Shown here one piece after another: positions 50,435 to 59,172 of a stretch of 64,000 nt of DNA. The translations under genes and the position numbers were made by a program. The DNA comes from JBPRGH01 sp051418055 (GTDB lineage: Bacteria > Bacteroidota > Bacteroidia > Cytophagales > Cyclobacteriaceae): NCBI GenBank assembly GCA_051418055.1, contig JBPRGH010000141.1:1-64000 (forward strand), read 5' to 3'. A model generated the notes under the pieces. The model saw nothing but the letters and a program-made list of their open reading frames with translations. It had not been told where the DNA came from and searched no databases. Numbering within the stretch: position 1 is the first letter of the stretch; the number at the start of each line of letters is the position of its first letter.

Positions 50435-52580
50435 TTTTCGCAATTTCAGGGACAACTCCCATTTCATGCCATACGAAAGAATAAATGTCAGCCTGCTGTT
50501 CAATCTGTTTTGATACTGGCGTACCAGCACCATGTCCTGCCTGTGTTTCCACACGGATCAGTACAGGGTTTTTACCAGCGTGCTTCTCCTGTAGGGTAGC
50601 AGCAAATTTAAATGAATGAGCAGGCACCACTCTGTCATCATGATCTGCAGTAGTTACCATAGTAGAAGGATATACCTGGCCCTCTTCAATATTATGCAGA
50701 GGCGAGTAATCTTTCAAATATTCATACATCTCCTGAGATTCATCAGCAGTACCGTAATCATAAGCCCAGCCGGCACCCGCTGTGAATTTATGATAACGCA
50801 GCATATCCAATACACCTACTGCAGGTAGAGCAACTTTCATAAGGTCAGGTCGCTGGGTCATAGTAGCTCCTACAAGAAGACCCCCATTTGATCCTCCGGC
50901 CACTGCCAGATAATCGCTGCTGGTATAGTTATTTTCAATAAGATATTCTCCGGCTGCAATAAAATCATCAAATACATTTTGCTTTTGCTGCTTCGTACCT
51001 GCTTTATGCCATTCTTCTCCATACTCTCCGCCGCCTCTTAAATTTGGCTGTGCATAAATACCATTATTTTCAAGCCATACAACCCTGGTTGGGCTGAAGC
51101 TTGGGGTAAGGCTAATATTAAATCCGCCGTAAGCATAAAGATATGTCGGATTTTTGCCGTCTAATTCAAGGCCCTTTTTATGAGTTATGAACATTGGTAC
51201 TCTCGTACCGTCTTTACTCGTATAGAATACCTGTTTTGTCTCATAATCATCAGGATTAAAATCTACATTAGGCATTTCATAAAGTTCAGACTCTCCTGAT
51301 TCAATATCATATTTGTAAATTGTGGATGGAGTGGTAAAAGAAGTGAATGTATAGTATAATACAGTATCCTCTTTATCTCCACCAAATCCATATGCAGATC
51401 CTATACCTGGTAATTCGATAGTGCGATCTTTATTTCCATTGTAATCATACTGTACTACTTCTGTTTTAGCATCACGTAAAAAGCTGGCAAAGATCTTTTT
51501 CCCTGCTGTAGATGCATTCATTACCTGCTCTTGCTCCGGAATAACATTTTTCCAGTTTTCAGGTCCTGGATTAGAAACAGTGGTTTCCACAATCCTTCTA
51601 TTCGGTGCATCTAAATTGGTCTCTATTAATAATCGCTCACCCTCATTTCCAATTACAGATTGTTCGGAATCAAAGTTGCCCACTATTGTAATGAATTCGC
51701 TGTTGGGCTTGCTAAGGTCTTTAATGTACAATTCGTTACCACTGGTACTTTGTGCAGCAGAAACAATCAGGAAGCGTTCATCATCGGTAAGGTAAGCGCC
51801 AATATATCTTCGGGGTTGCTTTTCGCCACCATAAACTAAATTATCCTGCGATTGTGGTGTATTTAATTTATGATAGTAAAGTTTATGGTGCTGTGTTTTT
51901 GCGCTTAATGCACTGCCTCCTTTAGGTTTGTCATAGCTGCTGTAGTAGAAGCCATCTTTACCTTTCCATGATAGCCCGGTAAATTTCAGGTCTCTCAATG
52001 TATCCCCTACCTGTTCTTTTGTTTCAGTATCCAATACTATGGCTTTTCTCCAATCGCTTCCCCCTTCAGAGATTAAGAAAGCCATTAAAGAGCCATCTTC
52101 AGTAAATGATGTTCCCGCTAATGAAATCGTACCCTCTTCGCTAAATTCATTAGGATTTAAAAAAACTTCAGCTTCAGCATCCAATGACTTTTTGCGATAA
52201 AGCACATTTTGATTCTGTAATCCATCATTCTTATAGAAATAATAGTAATCACCGTGTTTCTGAGGCGCATATACACGCTCATAATTCAACAGCTCTTTCA
52301 GCCTGTTTTTGATCTCATCCCGGTATTCTATTTGATCGAGGTAATTGAATGTTACTTCATTTTGAGCCTCAACCCATTCTGCAGTCTGAGCGGAGGTATC
52401 ATTCTCCAGCCATCTGTAATGGTCAGGTACGGTATCTCCAAAATAAACATCAAAAGTATCCACCTTCTTTGTTTCCGGGTAATTTAGTGTTAATTCCTCT
52501 TCCGGAGTTTCCTGGTCCTGTACTCCACAGGCAAGGAAAGCAAAAGGTGATAACATTAGTAAATAAATTAGCTTTTTCAT
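50424..52580 (-). CDS. Prolyl oligopeptidase-family serine peptidase, lipoprotein
   Basis: 718 residues with a lipoprotein signal (LSPFAFLAC). The N-terminal seven-blade propeller (DHYRWLENDTSAQTAEWVEA near its start) covers residues 30-450, then an alpha/beta hydrolase with nucleophile Ser in AVAGGSNGGLLVGATM, Asp in TADHDDRVVPAHSF, His in TQAGHGAG. S9A enzymes cut after proline in short peptides. The lipobox puts it in the periplasm. The last Met and stop lie in an AT-rich repeat. Confidence 0.94.
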   Translation of the reverse strand: MKKLIYLLMLSPFAFLACGVQDQETPEEELTLNYPETKKVDTFDVYFGDTVPDHYRWLENDTSAQTAEWVEAQNEVTFNYLDQIEYRDEIKNRLKELLNYERVYAPQKHGDYYYFYKNDGLQNQNVLYRKKSLDAEAEVFLNPNEFSEEGTISLAGTSFTEDGSLMAFLISEGGSDWRKAIVLDTETKEQVGDTLRDLKFTGLSWKGKDGFYYSSYDKPKGGSALSAKTQHHKLYYHKLNTPQSQDNLVYGGEKQPRRYIGAYLTDDERFLIVSAAQSTSGNELYIKDLSKPNSEFITIVGNFDSEQSVIGNEGERLLIETNLDAPNRRIVETTVSNPGPENWKNVIPEQEQVMNASTAGKKIFASFLRDAKTEVVQYDYNGNKDRTIELPGIGSAYGFGGDKEDTVLYYTFTSFTTPSTIYKYDIESGESELYEMPNVDFNPDDYETKQVFYTSKDGTRVPMFITHKKGLELDGKNPTYLYAYGGFNISLTPSFSPTRVVWLENNGIYAQPNLRGGGEYGEEWHKAGTKQQKQNVFDDFIAAGEYLIENNYTSSDYLAVAGGSNGGLLVGATMTQRPDLMKVALPAVGVLDMLRYHKFTAGAGWAYDYGTADESQEMYEYLKDYSPLHNIEEGQVYPSTMVTTADHDDRVVPAHSFKFAATLQEKHAGKNPVLIRVETQAGHGAGTPVSKQIEQQADIYSFVWHEMGVVPEIAKKEM

Positions 52581-52699
52581 ATTGGTAAAATATAGTTTGT
52601 TCTTAAGTATAGAAATATTTTTTCAATTTTTATACCGCCAATTTACAAGCGGTGATAAACTTCTTTTTAAGGCTCTTCCGTACAATTTTATTAAACAAC

Positions 52700-53974
52700 T
52701 TAATCTATAATATCAAAGCCGGTATAAGGCTTCAAGACCTCCGGAACAAGAATTCCATCCTCAGTTTGATTGTTTTCAAGGATAGCTGCTAATATCCTGG
52801 GGAGTGCCAGTGCACTTCCATTGAGTGTATGAGCAAGCTGTATCTTTTTATTCCCATCCCTGAAGCGGAGTTTTAATCTGTTTGATTGATAGGTCTCAAA
52901 ATTACTGGCAGAGCTCACCTCCAGCCATTTTTCCTGTGCTGCTGAATAAACTTCCATATCAAATGTTTGTGCTGCAGTAAATCCAAGGTCACCGCCGCAG
53001 AGATTCAACACGCGGTAAGGTAAATTAAGAGATTCTAGGAGCCCCTGGATATAATTTTTCATCTCCTCCAAAGCTTCATAAGATTTTTCGGGATGTGTGA
53101 TATGCACGATCTCTACCTTATCAAATTGATGAAGACGGTTTAACCCCCGCACATGTGCGCCCCAGGATCCTGCTTCTCTTCTAAAGCATGGTGTATAACC
53201 AACATTTTTTACGGGAAGGTCTGCTTCGTCTAATATTACATCCCTGTAAATATTAGTAATAGGGACTTCTGCTGTTGGGATAAGATAAAGTTTATCTTCG
53301 GTAATAAAATACATTTGGCCATCTTTATCAGGAAGCTGTCCTGTGCCAAAGCCTGAGTCTTCATTAATAACAATTGGTGGCTGGATCTCCAGATAACCTT
53401 TATCCAGTGCAGAATCAAGGAAATAATTTATCAGTGCTCTTTGCAATCTTGCACCCTTTCCTTTATAAACCGGAAATCCTGCTCCGGTAATTTTATTTCC
53501 AAGGTCAAAATCTATAATATCGTACTTCTTTATCAGCTCCCAGTGAGGAAGCTTGTTGTTACCCAGCTTAGGGATCTCGCCATGCTGATATACTGTTTCA
53601 TTATCCTCTGCCGTGCTGCCTGCAGGGACATTTTCATTTGCAGCATTGGGGATGGTGTATAATAGCTTTTGAAGCTCATCTTCATAAATAACCAGCTGAT
53701 CGCCCAGCTCTTTGCTTTGAGTTTTGAGTGTAGCTGACTTTTCTTTCACTTTTTCAGCCTCCTCACGTTTACCGGATTTCATTAACTCTCCGATCTGTTT
53801 GCTGATTTTATTTCCTTCGGCAAGTAAATCATCACGTTCCTGTTGTGTTTTCCGCCTCAGGGAATCGAGTTCAATTACTTTATTTATTTTTTCTTCGGCA
53901 TCTTTTATATTTCTTTTTTTAAGGCCTTTTATTACCTCATTTTTATGATCACGGATAACATTTATTTGCAGCAT
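52700..53974 (-). CDS. serS: Seryl-tRNA synthetase
   Basis: 424 residues: N-terminal coiled-coil arm (residues 25-105, RDDLLAEGNKISKQIGELMK) that binds the long arm of tRNA-Ser, then the class II core with motif 2 CFRREAGSWGAHVRGLNRLH and motif 3 LNGSALALPRILAAILEN. It charges serine to tRNA. Single minus-strand gene divergent from rho. Confidence 0.96.
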   Translation of the reverse strand: MLQINVIRDHKNEVIKGLKKRNIKDAEEKINKVIELDSLRRKTQQERDDLLAEGNKISKQIGELMKSGKREEAEKVKEKSATLKTQSKELGDQLVIYEDELQKLLYTIPNAANENVPAGSTAEDNETVYQHGEIPKLGNNKLPHWELIKKYDIIDFDLGNKITGAGFPVYKGKGARLQRALINYFLDSALDKGYLEIQPPIVINEDSGFGTGQLPDKDGQMYFITEDKLYLIPTAEVPITNIYRDVILDEADLPVKNVGYTPCFRREAGSWGAHVRGLNRLHQFDKVEIVHITHPEKSYEALEEMKNYIQGLLESLNLPYRVLNLCGGDLGFTAAQTFDMEVYSAAQEKWLEVSSASNFETYQSNRLKLRFRDGNKKIQLAHTLNGSALALPRILAAILENNQTEDGILVPEVLKPYTGFDIID

Positions 53975-54276
53975 AGGAATTTTTTTTTCTAATTAGGCAA
54001 CAAAAATGAGAAAAAATGGGTTGTAAGAGAACAATTTAGTGAATCGTTCATTAATTATTTTTGAAAACGTTGATAAATCGGTTTACATGCTATATAATTG
54101 CATTGTCAAACCGTGCTTAGGTTTCAAAATCACCGAAAGCAATTACCAAGAAAATCTCAAACACTCCTGATAATAAGCTGAAGTTGTTTTAAAGGAGAGA
54201 TTAAATCATAAATAATCAACCACACATATTTACTTTAACTAATTAAAACTACCTTTTATTTGATTACTCTATTCGT
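53975..54276 (+). promoter_or_regulatory. serS-rho intergenic region with long rho leader
   Basis: 302 bases with no gene. TATTTTTG at 54056-54063 matches TAnnTTTG on the rho side and would give a leader of about 210 bases. Rho genes often control themselves through the leader; no clear hairpin or leader peptide is visible here. Confidence 0.4.
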
Positions 54277-55944
54277 ATGTACACTATTGAAGAACTGAAT
54301 ATCAGACTTCTTTCAGAGTTGAAGGAAATCGCCGAAGAAATGGGCGTTGATAACTACAAGAAACTGAACAAGCAGGAACTGATCTACAAAATTCTTGATC
54401 AGCAAGCTGTTACCCCTGAAAAAGACCTGCCTAAAAAGAAAGCGCCCGCCAAAGAAGGTGAAAGCGAAAAGAAATCTGAAGGTGATCAGAAGCCTCGTCC
54501 AAGAAAACGCCAGAACGTAAAGGAACAGGATAGACCTGAGAAGAAGCAATCTTCTTCCGACGAACTTCTTGAATCTTTAGATAAAGATATTGAAAAAACT
54601 GCTGCTCCGTCAGGACAGAAAAATAAAGAAGAAAAAGACGAATCTACTGAAAGAAGGGATTCCAGAGATAGTCGTGACCGTTCAAGAAAAGAAGATCGTT
54701 CAAAGAAAGACGATAGGTCTAAAGATGATAGATCTAAAGACGATAGATCTAAAGATGATAGACCTAAAAAAGACGACCGATCGAAAAAAGATGACCGCTA
54801 TAAGAAAAAAGATAGTGCTGTTACTGAATTTGATGGTGTTATAGAAAATGAAGGTGTCCTGGAAATTATGCAGGATGGCTATGGCTTTTTAAGGTCTTCG
54901 GATTACCATTACCTTGCCAGCCCTGACGATATATATGTATCTCCTTCACAGATCAAGCTTTTCGGCCTAAAGACAGGTGATACTGTAAAAGGTCAGATAA
55001 GGCCTCCAAAGGAAGGCGAAAAATATTTTGCACTTCTTCGTGTTGAGCTTGTAAATGGAAAAACTACAGAAGAAATACGTGACCGCGTAGCTTTTGAATA
55101 TCTTACTCCATTGTTTCCGGAGGAAAAGCTTAATTTAAGTACTAAAACTGATAACTACAGCACACGTATATTAGACCTTTTTTCTCCTATAGGGAAAGGG
55201 CAGCGTGGAATGATCGTGGCTCAGCCTAAAACGGGAAAAACAGTTTTACTTAAAAATATTGCTAATGCGATAGCAGAGAATCATCCTGAATGCTACCTGA
55301 TAATCCTTCTTATTGATGAAAGACCTGAAGAGGTTACAGATATGGCAAGAAGTGTAAAAGCTGAGGTTGTAGCTTCTACATTCGATGAGCAGGCTGAAAA
55401 GCATGTAAAGGTGAGTAGCATTGTGCTTGAAAAGGCAAAAAGAATGGTAGAATGCGGCCATGATGTTGTGATCCTTTTAGATTCAATCACACGTTTGGCA
55501 AGAGCATATAATACTGTTGTACCTTCATCAGGAAAAATCCTTTCCGGTGGTGTTGATGCCAATGCATTACATAAGCCTAAGAGATTCTTTGGTGCTGCGC
55601 GTAATGTTGAAAAAGGTGGCTCTCTTACTATTATTGCTACAGCTCTTATAGAGACTGGCTCTAAAATGGATGAGGTGATCTTTGAAGAATTTAAGGGTAC
55701 AGGTAATATGGAACTTCAGCTGGACCGTAAGCTTTCCAACAAGCGTGTGTATCCTGCTATCGATGTTCCTGCTTCAGGTACGCGTCGTGAAGATCTGCTG
55801 ATGAGCGAAGAAGAACTACAGCGTGTCTGGATACTTCGCAAATTTATGAGTGATATGAATTCTACTGAGGCGATGGACTTCTTACTAAGTAAGATGAAGG
55901 GCACTCGAAATAATGAGGAATTCCTGATCTCCATGAATGGATAA
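54277..55944 (+). CDS. rho: Transcription termination factor Rho with charged insert
   Basis: 555 residues. Rho_N helices in 1-45 (TIEELNIRLLSELKEIAEEM), a long Lys/Asp/Arg insert in 46-185, the OB-fold RNA site (VLEIMQDGYGFLRSSDYHYL), then the RecA-like core with P-loop VAQPKTGKTVLLKN, LLIDERPEEVTDMARSV, the Q-loop region GGVDANALHKPKRFFGAARN, and R-loop GTGNMELQLDRKLSNKR. The insert contains four tandem 15-bp DNA units (54709-54768) coding DDRSK. Such inserts occur in Bacteroidota Rho and may bind RNA or phase-separate (inference). A terminator follows at 55967. Confidence 0.95.
   Translation: MYTIEELNIRLLSELKEIAEEMGVDNYKKLNKQELIYKILDQQAVTPEKDLPKKKAPAKEGESEKKSEGDQKPRPRKRQNVKEQDRPEKKQSSSDELLESLDKDIEKTAAPSGQKNKEEKDESTERRDSRDSRDRSRKEDRSKKDDRSKDDRSKDDRSKDDRPKKDDRSKKDDRYKKKDSAVTEFDGVIENEGVLEIMQDGYGFLRSSDYHYLASPDDIYVSPSQIKLFGLKTGDTVKGQIRPPKEGEKYFALLRVELVNGKTTEEIRDRVAFEYLTPLFPEEKLNLSTKTDNYSTRILDLFSPIGKGQRGMIVAQPKTGKTVLLKNIANAIAENHPECYLIILLIDERPEEVTDMARSVKAEVVASTFDEQAEKHVKVSSIVLEKAKRMVECGHDVVILLDSITRLARAYNTVVPSSGKILSGGVDANALHKPKRFFGAARNVEKGGSLTIIATALIETGSKMDEVIFEEFKGTGNMELQLDRKLSNKRVYPAIDVPASGTRREDLLMSEEELQRVWILRKFMSDMNSTEAMDFLLSKMKGTRNNEEFLISMNG
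54709..54768 (+). repeat. In-frame 15-bp tandem repeat inside rho
   Basis: Four units of the form GAYGATAGRTCTAAA, the last with CCT in place of TCT, coding DDRSK, DDRSK, DDRSK, DDRPK. Similar codes continue imperfectly on both sides (KKDDRSKK, KDDRYKKK). Such a run could expand or shrink by slippage without shifting frame. Confidence 0.85.
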
Positions 55945-55966
55945 AATAAAGCAATACTTAATTTTG

Positions 55967-55997
55967 AAAGCCACCTTTTGAACGGTGGCTTTTTTTA
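55967..55997 (+). terminator. Intrinsic terminator after rho
   Basis: AAAGCCACC (55967-55975), loop TTTTGAAC, GGTGGC (55984-55989) and a run of eight T's. A typical rho-independent terminator placed just after the rho gene. Confidence 0.85.
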
Positions 55998-56034
55998 TAC
56001 GTTATAATATAGTACTATAATACCAGGAGTATAT

Positions 56035-56946
56035 ATGAATTATTTATTTGATGATTTTAAAGGCTGGAAAACCTACTGTGAGAAACATAACCTGAAGCTC
56101 TACGAACCTGTCTTGCGCTATGAGAAAGAGCAAAAAGGCAGAGAGGCTGAAGCTATTTGGGATGGCCTTCAGAAGGCCCTTGATGTTATGAAAGATGCCA
56201 TTCAAACAGGCCTTACAGAAGATATGACCTCCAGGTCAGGAATGATAAATAATGGGGCTAAGCGTGTTTATAATTATGGTACTCCTGTGATTTCAAAGGA
56301 ATTCCAAAATCTTATTTCCCGGGCACTTGCTGCAAAAGAAGTTAATTCGTGCATGGGTCGGGTAGTGGCAGCACCAACAGCAGGAGCTTCAGGTATTATG
56401 CCGGGTGTGCTTTATACCTTACAGGAAATTCATGGGCTTGATGATAGGCAGCTGTTAGAAGGAATGCTTATAAGTGCGGGTATTGGATTAATAATAGAAA
56501 AAAAGGCGAGTTTAGCCGGTGCAGTAGGTGGGTGTCAGGCTGAAACCGGAAGTGCTGCCGCAATGGCTTCAGGTGCCGTGGTATATTGTCTAGGAGGTGA
56601 TATAGACCAGGTATTTAATGCTGTAGCTATTACCATTCAGTGTACGTTAGGATTAGTATGTGATCCTGTGGCAGGCTTAGTGGAAGTGCCTTGTGTTGTA
56701 AGAAATGCAAGCGCGGCAGCAATTGCCAACAGTTCAGCCCAAATTGCTCTTGCCGGTGTAGGCGCAGTTATTCCTGTAGATGAATGTGTAGAGGCGATGG
56801 GAGAGATAGGGGCAAGTATGGAAAGTAAGTATAAAGAAACAGCAGAGGGAGGTTTAGCTGTAACGAAGACAGGAAGAGAAATATCCAAACGGGTGCTGAT
56901 CCATGATATAGAAATGCTGCCTGATGAGGATAAGGATGAAGGTTAG
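56035..56946 (+). CDS. sdaAA: Iron-sulfur L-serine dehydratase, alpha subunit
   Basis: 303 residues. The cluster cysteines lie in VNSCMGRVVAAPTAGASGIM, GGCQAETGSAAAM, and CDPVAGLVEVPCVVRN, as in the alpha subunit (SdaAA). It removes ammonia from serine to give pyruvate. The usual beta domain is missing and no beta gene is adjacent. An AGGAG-like element (CCAGGAG) lies eight bases before the ATG. After the stop there is an imperfect hairpin of AT-rich repeats. Confidence 0.88.
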   Translation: MNYLFDDFKGWKTYCEKHNLKLYEPVLRYEKEQKGREAEAIWDGLQKALDVMKDAIQTGLTEDMTSRSGMINNGAKRVYNYGTPVISKEFQNLISRALAAKEVNSCMGRVVAAPTAGASGIMPGVLYTLQEIHGLDDRQLLEGMLISAGIGLIIEKKASLAGAVGGCQAETGSAAAMASGAVVYCLGGDIDQVFNAVAITIQCTLGLVCDPVAGLVEVPCVVRNASAAAIANSSAQIALAGVGAVIPVDECVEAMGEIGASMESKYKETAEGGLAVTKTGREISKRVLIHDIEMLPDEDKDEG

Positions 56947-57015
56947 ATAAGAGATATTAGATATTATTTATCTAAAATCTGACCTCTTATCTCTGGTCCT
57001 GAATTCCGACCTCTG
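56944..57015. repeat. AT-rich repeat hairpin between convergent genes
   Basis: AGATAAGAGATATTAGATA pairs imperfectly with TATCTAAAATCTGACC-TCTTATCT, forming a long stem; a further ATTCCGACCTCTGACC tail follows. It starts within the sdaAA stop codon. The units TATCTAAAATCTGAC are related to the ATCTAAAATCTTACATCT tracts at 31-32 kb and 50.4 kb. Confidence 0.6.
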
Positions 57016-57018
57016 ACC

Positions 57019-57495
57019 TTATTTAATAGAATAGCCGGTATATTCTTTCACAAGCTCATTTAGGTTATCTCCAAAAAGATAGATGAAGGCAGTTATTACA
57101 AATGCCCAGAAAACTGAGCTAAATAGCATGTAAATTATTACTTTCCGCTTTTTTGTACCGGCTGAAGCAAGCATTAAAGTACCCCCAATCGGAGTGAAGA
57201 TAACAGGTGTTAAAACAGCGACTCCTATTTCACCGTATTTCTGCCAGATCTTCACAAATCTTCTTGATCTTTTTGTAAATTTTTTGCGTGGGGAAAGGTA
57301 TTTTTTAACCACTTTTTCCCTTAGTAATTTCCCCACCATCGTAAATAAAAAAACGCTGCTCATCATGCCTAAAACAGTAACAAGCACTGTGGTGAGATAG
57401 CTGAATCCAGCTGCATATCCTAGTGTAGGGCCTGCAATGAACTTCAACATGGTAAGGACTAGTATTGAAAAAAATATTAGAAATTCTTCAGGCAT
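57019..57495 (-). CDS. Small multi-helix membrane protein (Sm_multidrug_ex-like)
   Basis: 158 residues with four or five helices (FLIFFSILVLTMLKFIAG; FSYLTTVLVTVLGMMSSVFL; YGEIGVAVLTPVIFTPIGGT; IYMLFSSVFWAFVITAFIYL) and a basic middle loop (KKYLSPRKKFTKRSRR). The central YGxxGVAxLTPxxFTPIGGT recalls the small multidrug export family (PF06695), but the match is weak. One base separates it from the antiporter gene before it. Confidence 0.65.
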   Translation of the reverse strand: MPEEFLIFFSILVLTMLKFIAGPTLGYAAGFSYLTTVLVTVLGMMSSVFLFTMVGKLLREKVVKKYLSPRKKFTKRSRRFVKIWQKYGEIGVAVLTPVIFTPIGGTLMLASAGTKKRKVIIYMLFSSVFWAFVITAFIYLFGDNLNELVKEYTGYSIK

Positions 57496-57496
57496 A

Positions 57497-58456
57497 TCAA
57501 CTGATTACCGAATAGGTATAAAAAAGATAAATGAACAACAGGATACCTCCGGAAATTCCATCCATTTTTCTTTTAACCAGCATAAGCGGGAGAATGAGTA
57601 AAGTTATGCCAAGCATTGGCACCATATCATTATTAATAATGGCTTCGCTGACATGGATCTCAGTAATTAAGCTGGTGATGCCCAGGATAGATAGTACATT
57701 AAATATATTAGAACCCATTAAATTTCCCAGGGCAAGATCAGTTTCTTTCTTTATACTTGCTACAATGGCTGTCACCAGTTCCGGTAGACTTGTACCAAGA
57801 GCAACAACCGTAATACCGATAACCCGTTCACTAACCCCCAGGTAAAAAGCTAATTTTTGGGCGCTTCCTACAAACCATTCAGCACCAAAATATAATCCGG
57901 TACACCCAACAATTATAAATACAACATCTTTCCAGAAATTATTTGCAGGGCCTTCCGGCATATCCAACTCCTCCTCCATTGCCCGTAATGCTTTTGTCTC
58001 CTTTCTGGACCTGCGGATTATAAATATAGTGTAGAGGGTAATTATAAAAAGGAATACCAAGCCTTCAATGCGGCTTATTATATGCTCGTCGTCAAATTTT
58101 ACCAGAAGATAAAGCAACAAACTGCTGCCCATTGCCATAGGCCAGTCAAGTTTTATGCTATCCGACCTGACAGGGATCACTCCTATGACTGCCGTTATTC
58201 CCAGAACAAGGGCAAGATTACAGATATTCGATCCTATCACATTGCCCATTGTCATATCCGGGCTGCCTCCCAAAGCAGCTTTTATGCTGATAAGCAATTC
58301 AGGTGCGGAAGTACCAAATGCTACAATAGTAAGCCCTACAACCAGGGGAGAGATATGCACACGTAAAGCAATGCTGCTGGCACCTCTTACCAGGAAGTCA
58401 CCGCCCATTATGAGCACAAAAAGACCAACTATTAAAATAACCAGGTTTAAGAGCAT
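57497..58456 (-). CDS. Calcium/sodium antiporter (CaCA family, YrbG-like)
   Basis: 319 residues, about ten helices in two inverted halves. The alpha repeats are VVGLTIVAFGTSAPELLIS and VIGITVVALGTSLPELVTA, each followed by GNVIGSNICNLALVLG and GNLMGSNIFNVLSILG. It exports calcium in exchange for sodium. It lies three bases after upp and one base before the next gene; all three appear to be one unit. Confidence 0.94.
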   Translation of the reverse strand: MLLNLVILIVGLFVLIMGGDFLVRGASSIALRVHISPLVVGLTIVAFGTSAPELLISIKAALGGSPDMTMGNVIGSNICNLALVLGITAVIGVIPVRSDSIKLDWPMAMGSSLLLYLLVKFDDEHIISRIEGLVFLFIITLYTIFIIRRSRKETKALRAMEEELDMPEGPANNFWKDVVFIIVGCTGLYFGAEWFVGSAQKLAFYLGVSERVIGITVVALGTSLPELVTAIVASIKKETDLALGNLMGSNIFNVLSILGITSLITEIHVSEAIINNDMVPMLGITLLILPLMLVKRKMDGISGGILLFIYLFYTYSVIS

Positions 58457-58459
58457 ATA

Positions 58460-59107
58460 TTATATTTTAACTCCAAAGCTAAGATCACCGGCATCACCCA
58501 GCCCGGGTACTATGAAAGCTTGATCATTGAGTTTTTTATCAATAGCGCATGTCCACAGAGTAATTTCAGTAGGCAAATTCTTGGAAAGATAATCAATTCC
58601 TTCCGGTGCAGCAACAACAGAAGCAATATGAATTTTTTCCGGCATGCCATTCTGAATAAGAATTTTTATTGCATTAACAAGTGATTTTCCTGTTGCGAGC
58701 ATTGGATCGGCAATTATGAGGGTTTGTCCTTCAAGTTGCCCGGCAGCTATATAATCGGTTTTTACCTCAAGATCATCCTTTCCCTCCAGCCTGTAGGCAC
58801 CTACAAACCCACTGTCTGCCTGAGGGAATATCTCTAAAAATCCACTGAAAAAGGGTAATGAGGCACGGAGAATAGCTATTAAAACCGGCTGTACAGAAAC
58901 AATATTGGTCTTAGCCATTCCAAGGGGAGAAAAAACTTCTTTTTCTTCAGCGGGGAGCGATTTTGAGATCTCATAGCCCAAAAGCATTCCCAGCTTTTTC
59001 ATGTTCTGTCTGAATCTTTCCCGGTCTTTTTGTATATGACGGTCCCTTAGCTCTGCCAGGAAAAGATTAATAGCTGAGGAGCCTTTGTCGAAATTATGTA
59101 CTTCCAT
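58460..59107 (-). CDS. upp: Uracil phosphoribosyltransferase
   Basis: 215 residues from ATG 59107 (MEVHNFDKGSSAINLFLAEL). The longer upstream frame has no family match and overlaps the divergent gene. PRPP binding is at TLIIADPMLATGKSLVNAI, and the uracil side at the C-terminal GLGDAGDLSFG. It makes UMP from uracil. Its -7 box TAATTTTG (59133-59126) overlaps that of the divergent peptidase gene. Confidence 0.93.
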   Translation of the reverse strand: MEVHNFDKGSSAINLFLAELRDRHIQKDRERFRQNMKKLGMLLGYEISKSLPAEEKEVFSPLGMAKTNIVSVQPVLIAILRASLPFFSGFLEIFPQADSGFVGAYRLEGKDDLEVKTDYIAAGQLEGQTLIIADPMLATGKSLVNAIKILIQNGMPEKIHIASVVAAPEGIDYLSKNLPTEITLWTCAIDKKLNDQAFIVPGLGDAGDLSFGVKI

Positions 59108-59125
59108 CGTTACGAGTACGTAAAA

Positions 59126-59139
59126 CAAAATTATCTTTG
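59126..59139. promoter_or_regulatory. Overlapping divergent -7 boxes for upp and the M42 peptidase
   Basis: Minus strand TAATTTTG at 59133-59126 and plus strand TATCTTTG at 59132-59139 share two base pairs. Each fits TAnnTTTG and faces its own gene. Polymerase bound at one would exclude the other. Confidence 0.5.
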
Positions 59140-59172
59140 AAAATAGAAATTTTTTTACCGATACACCAAAAA

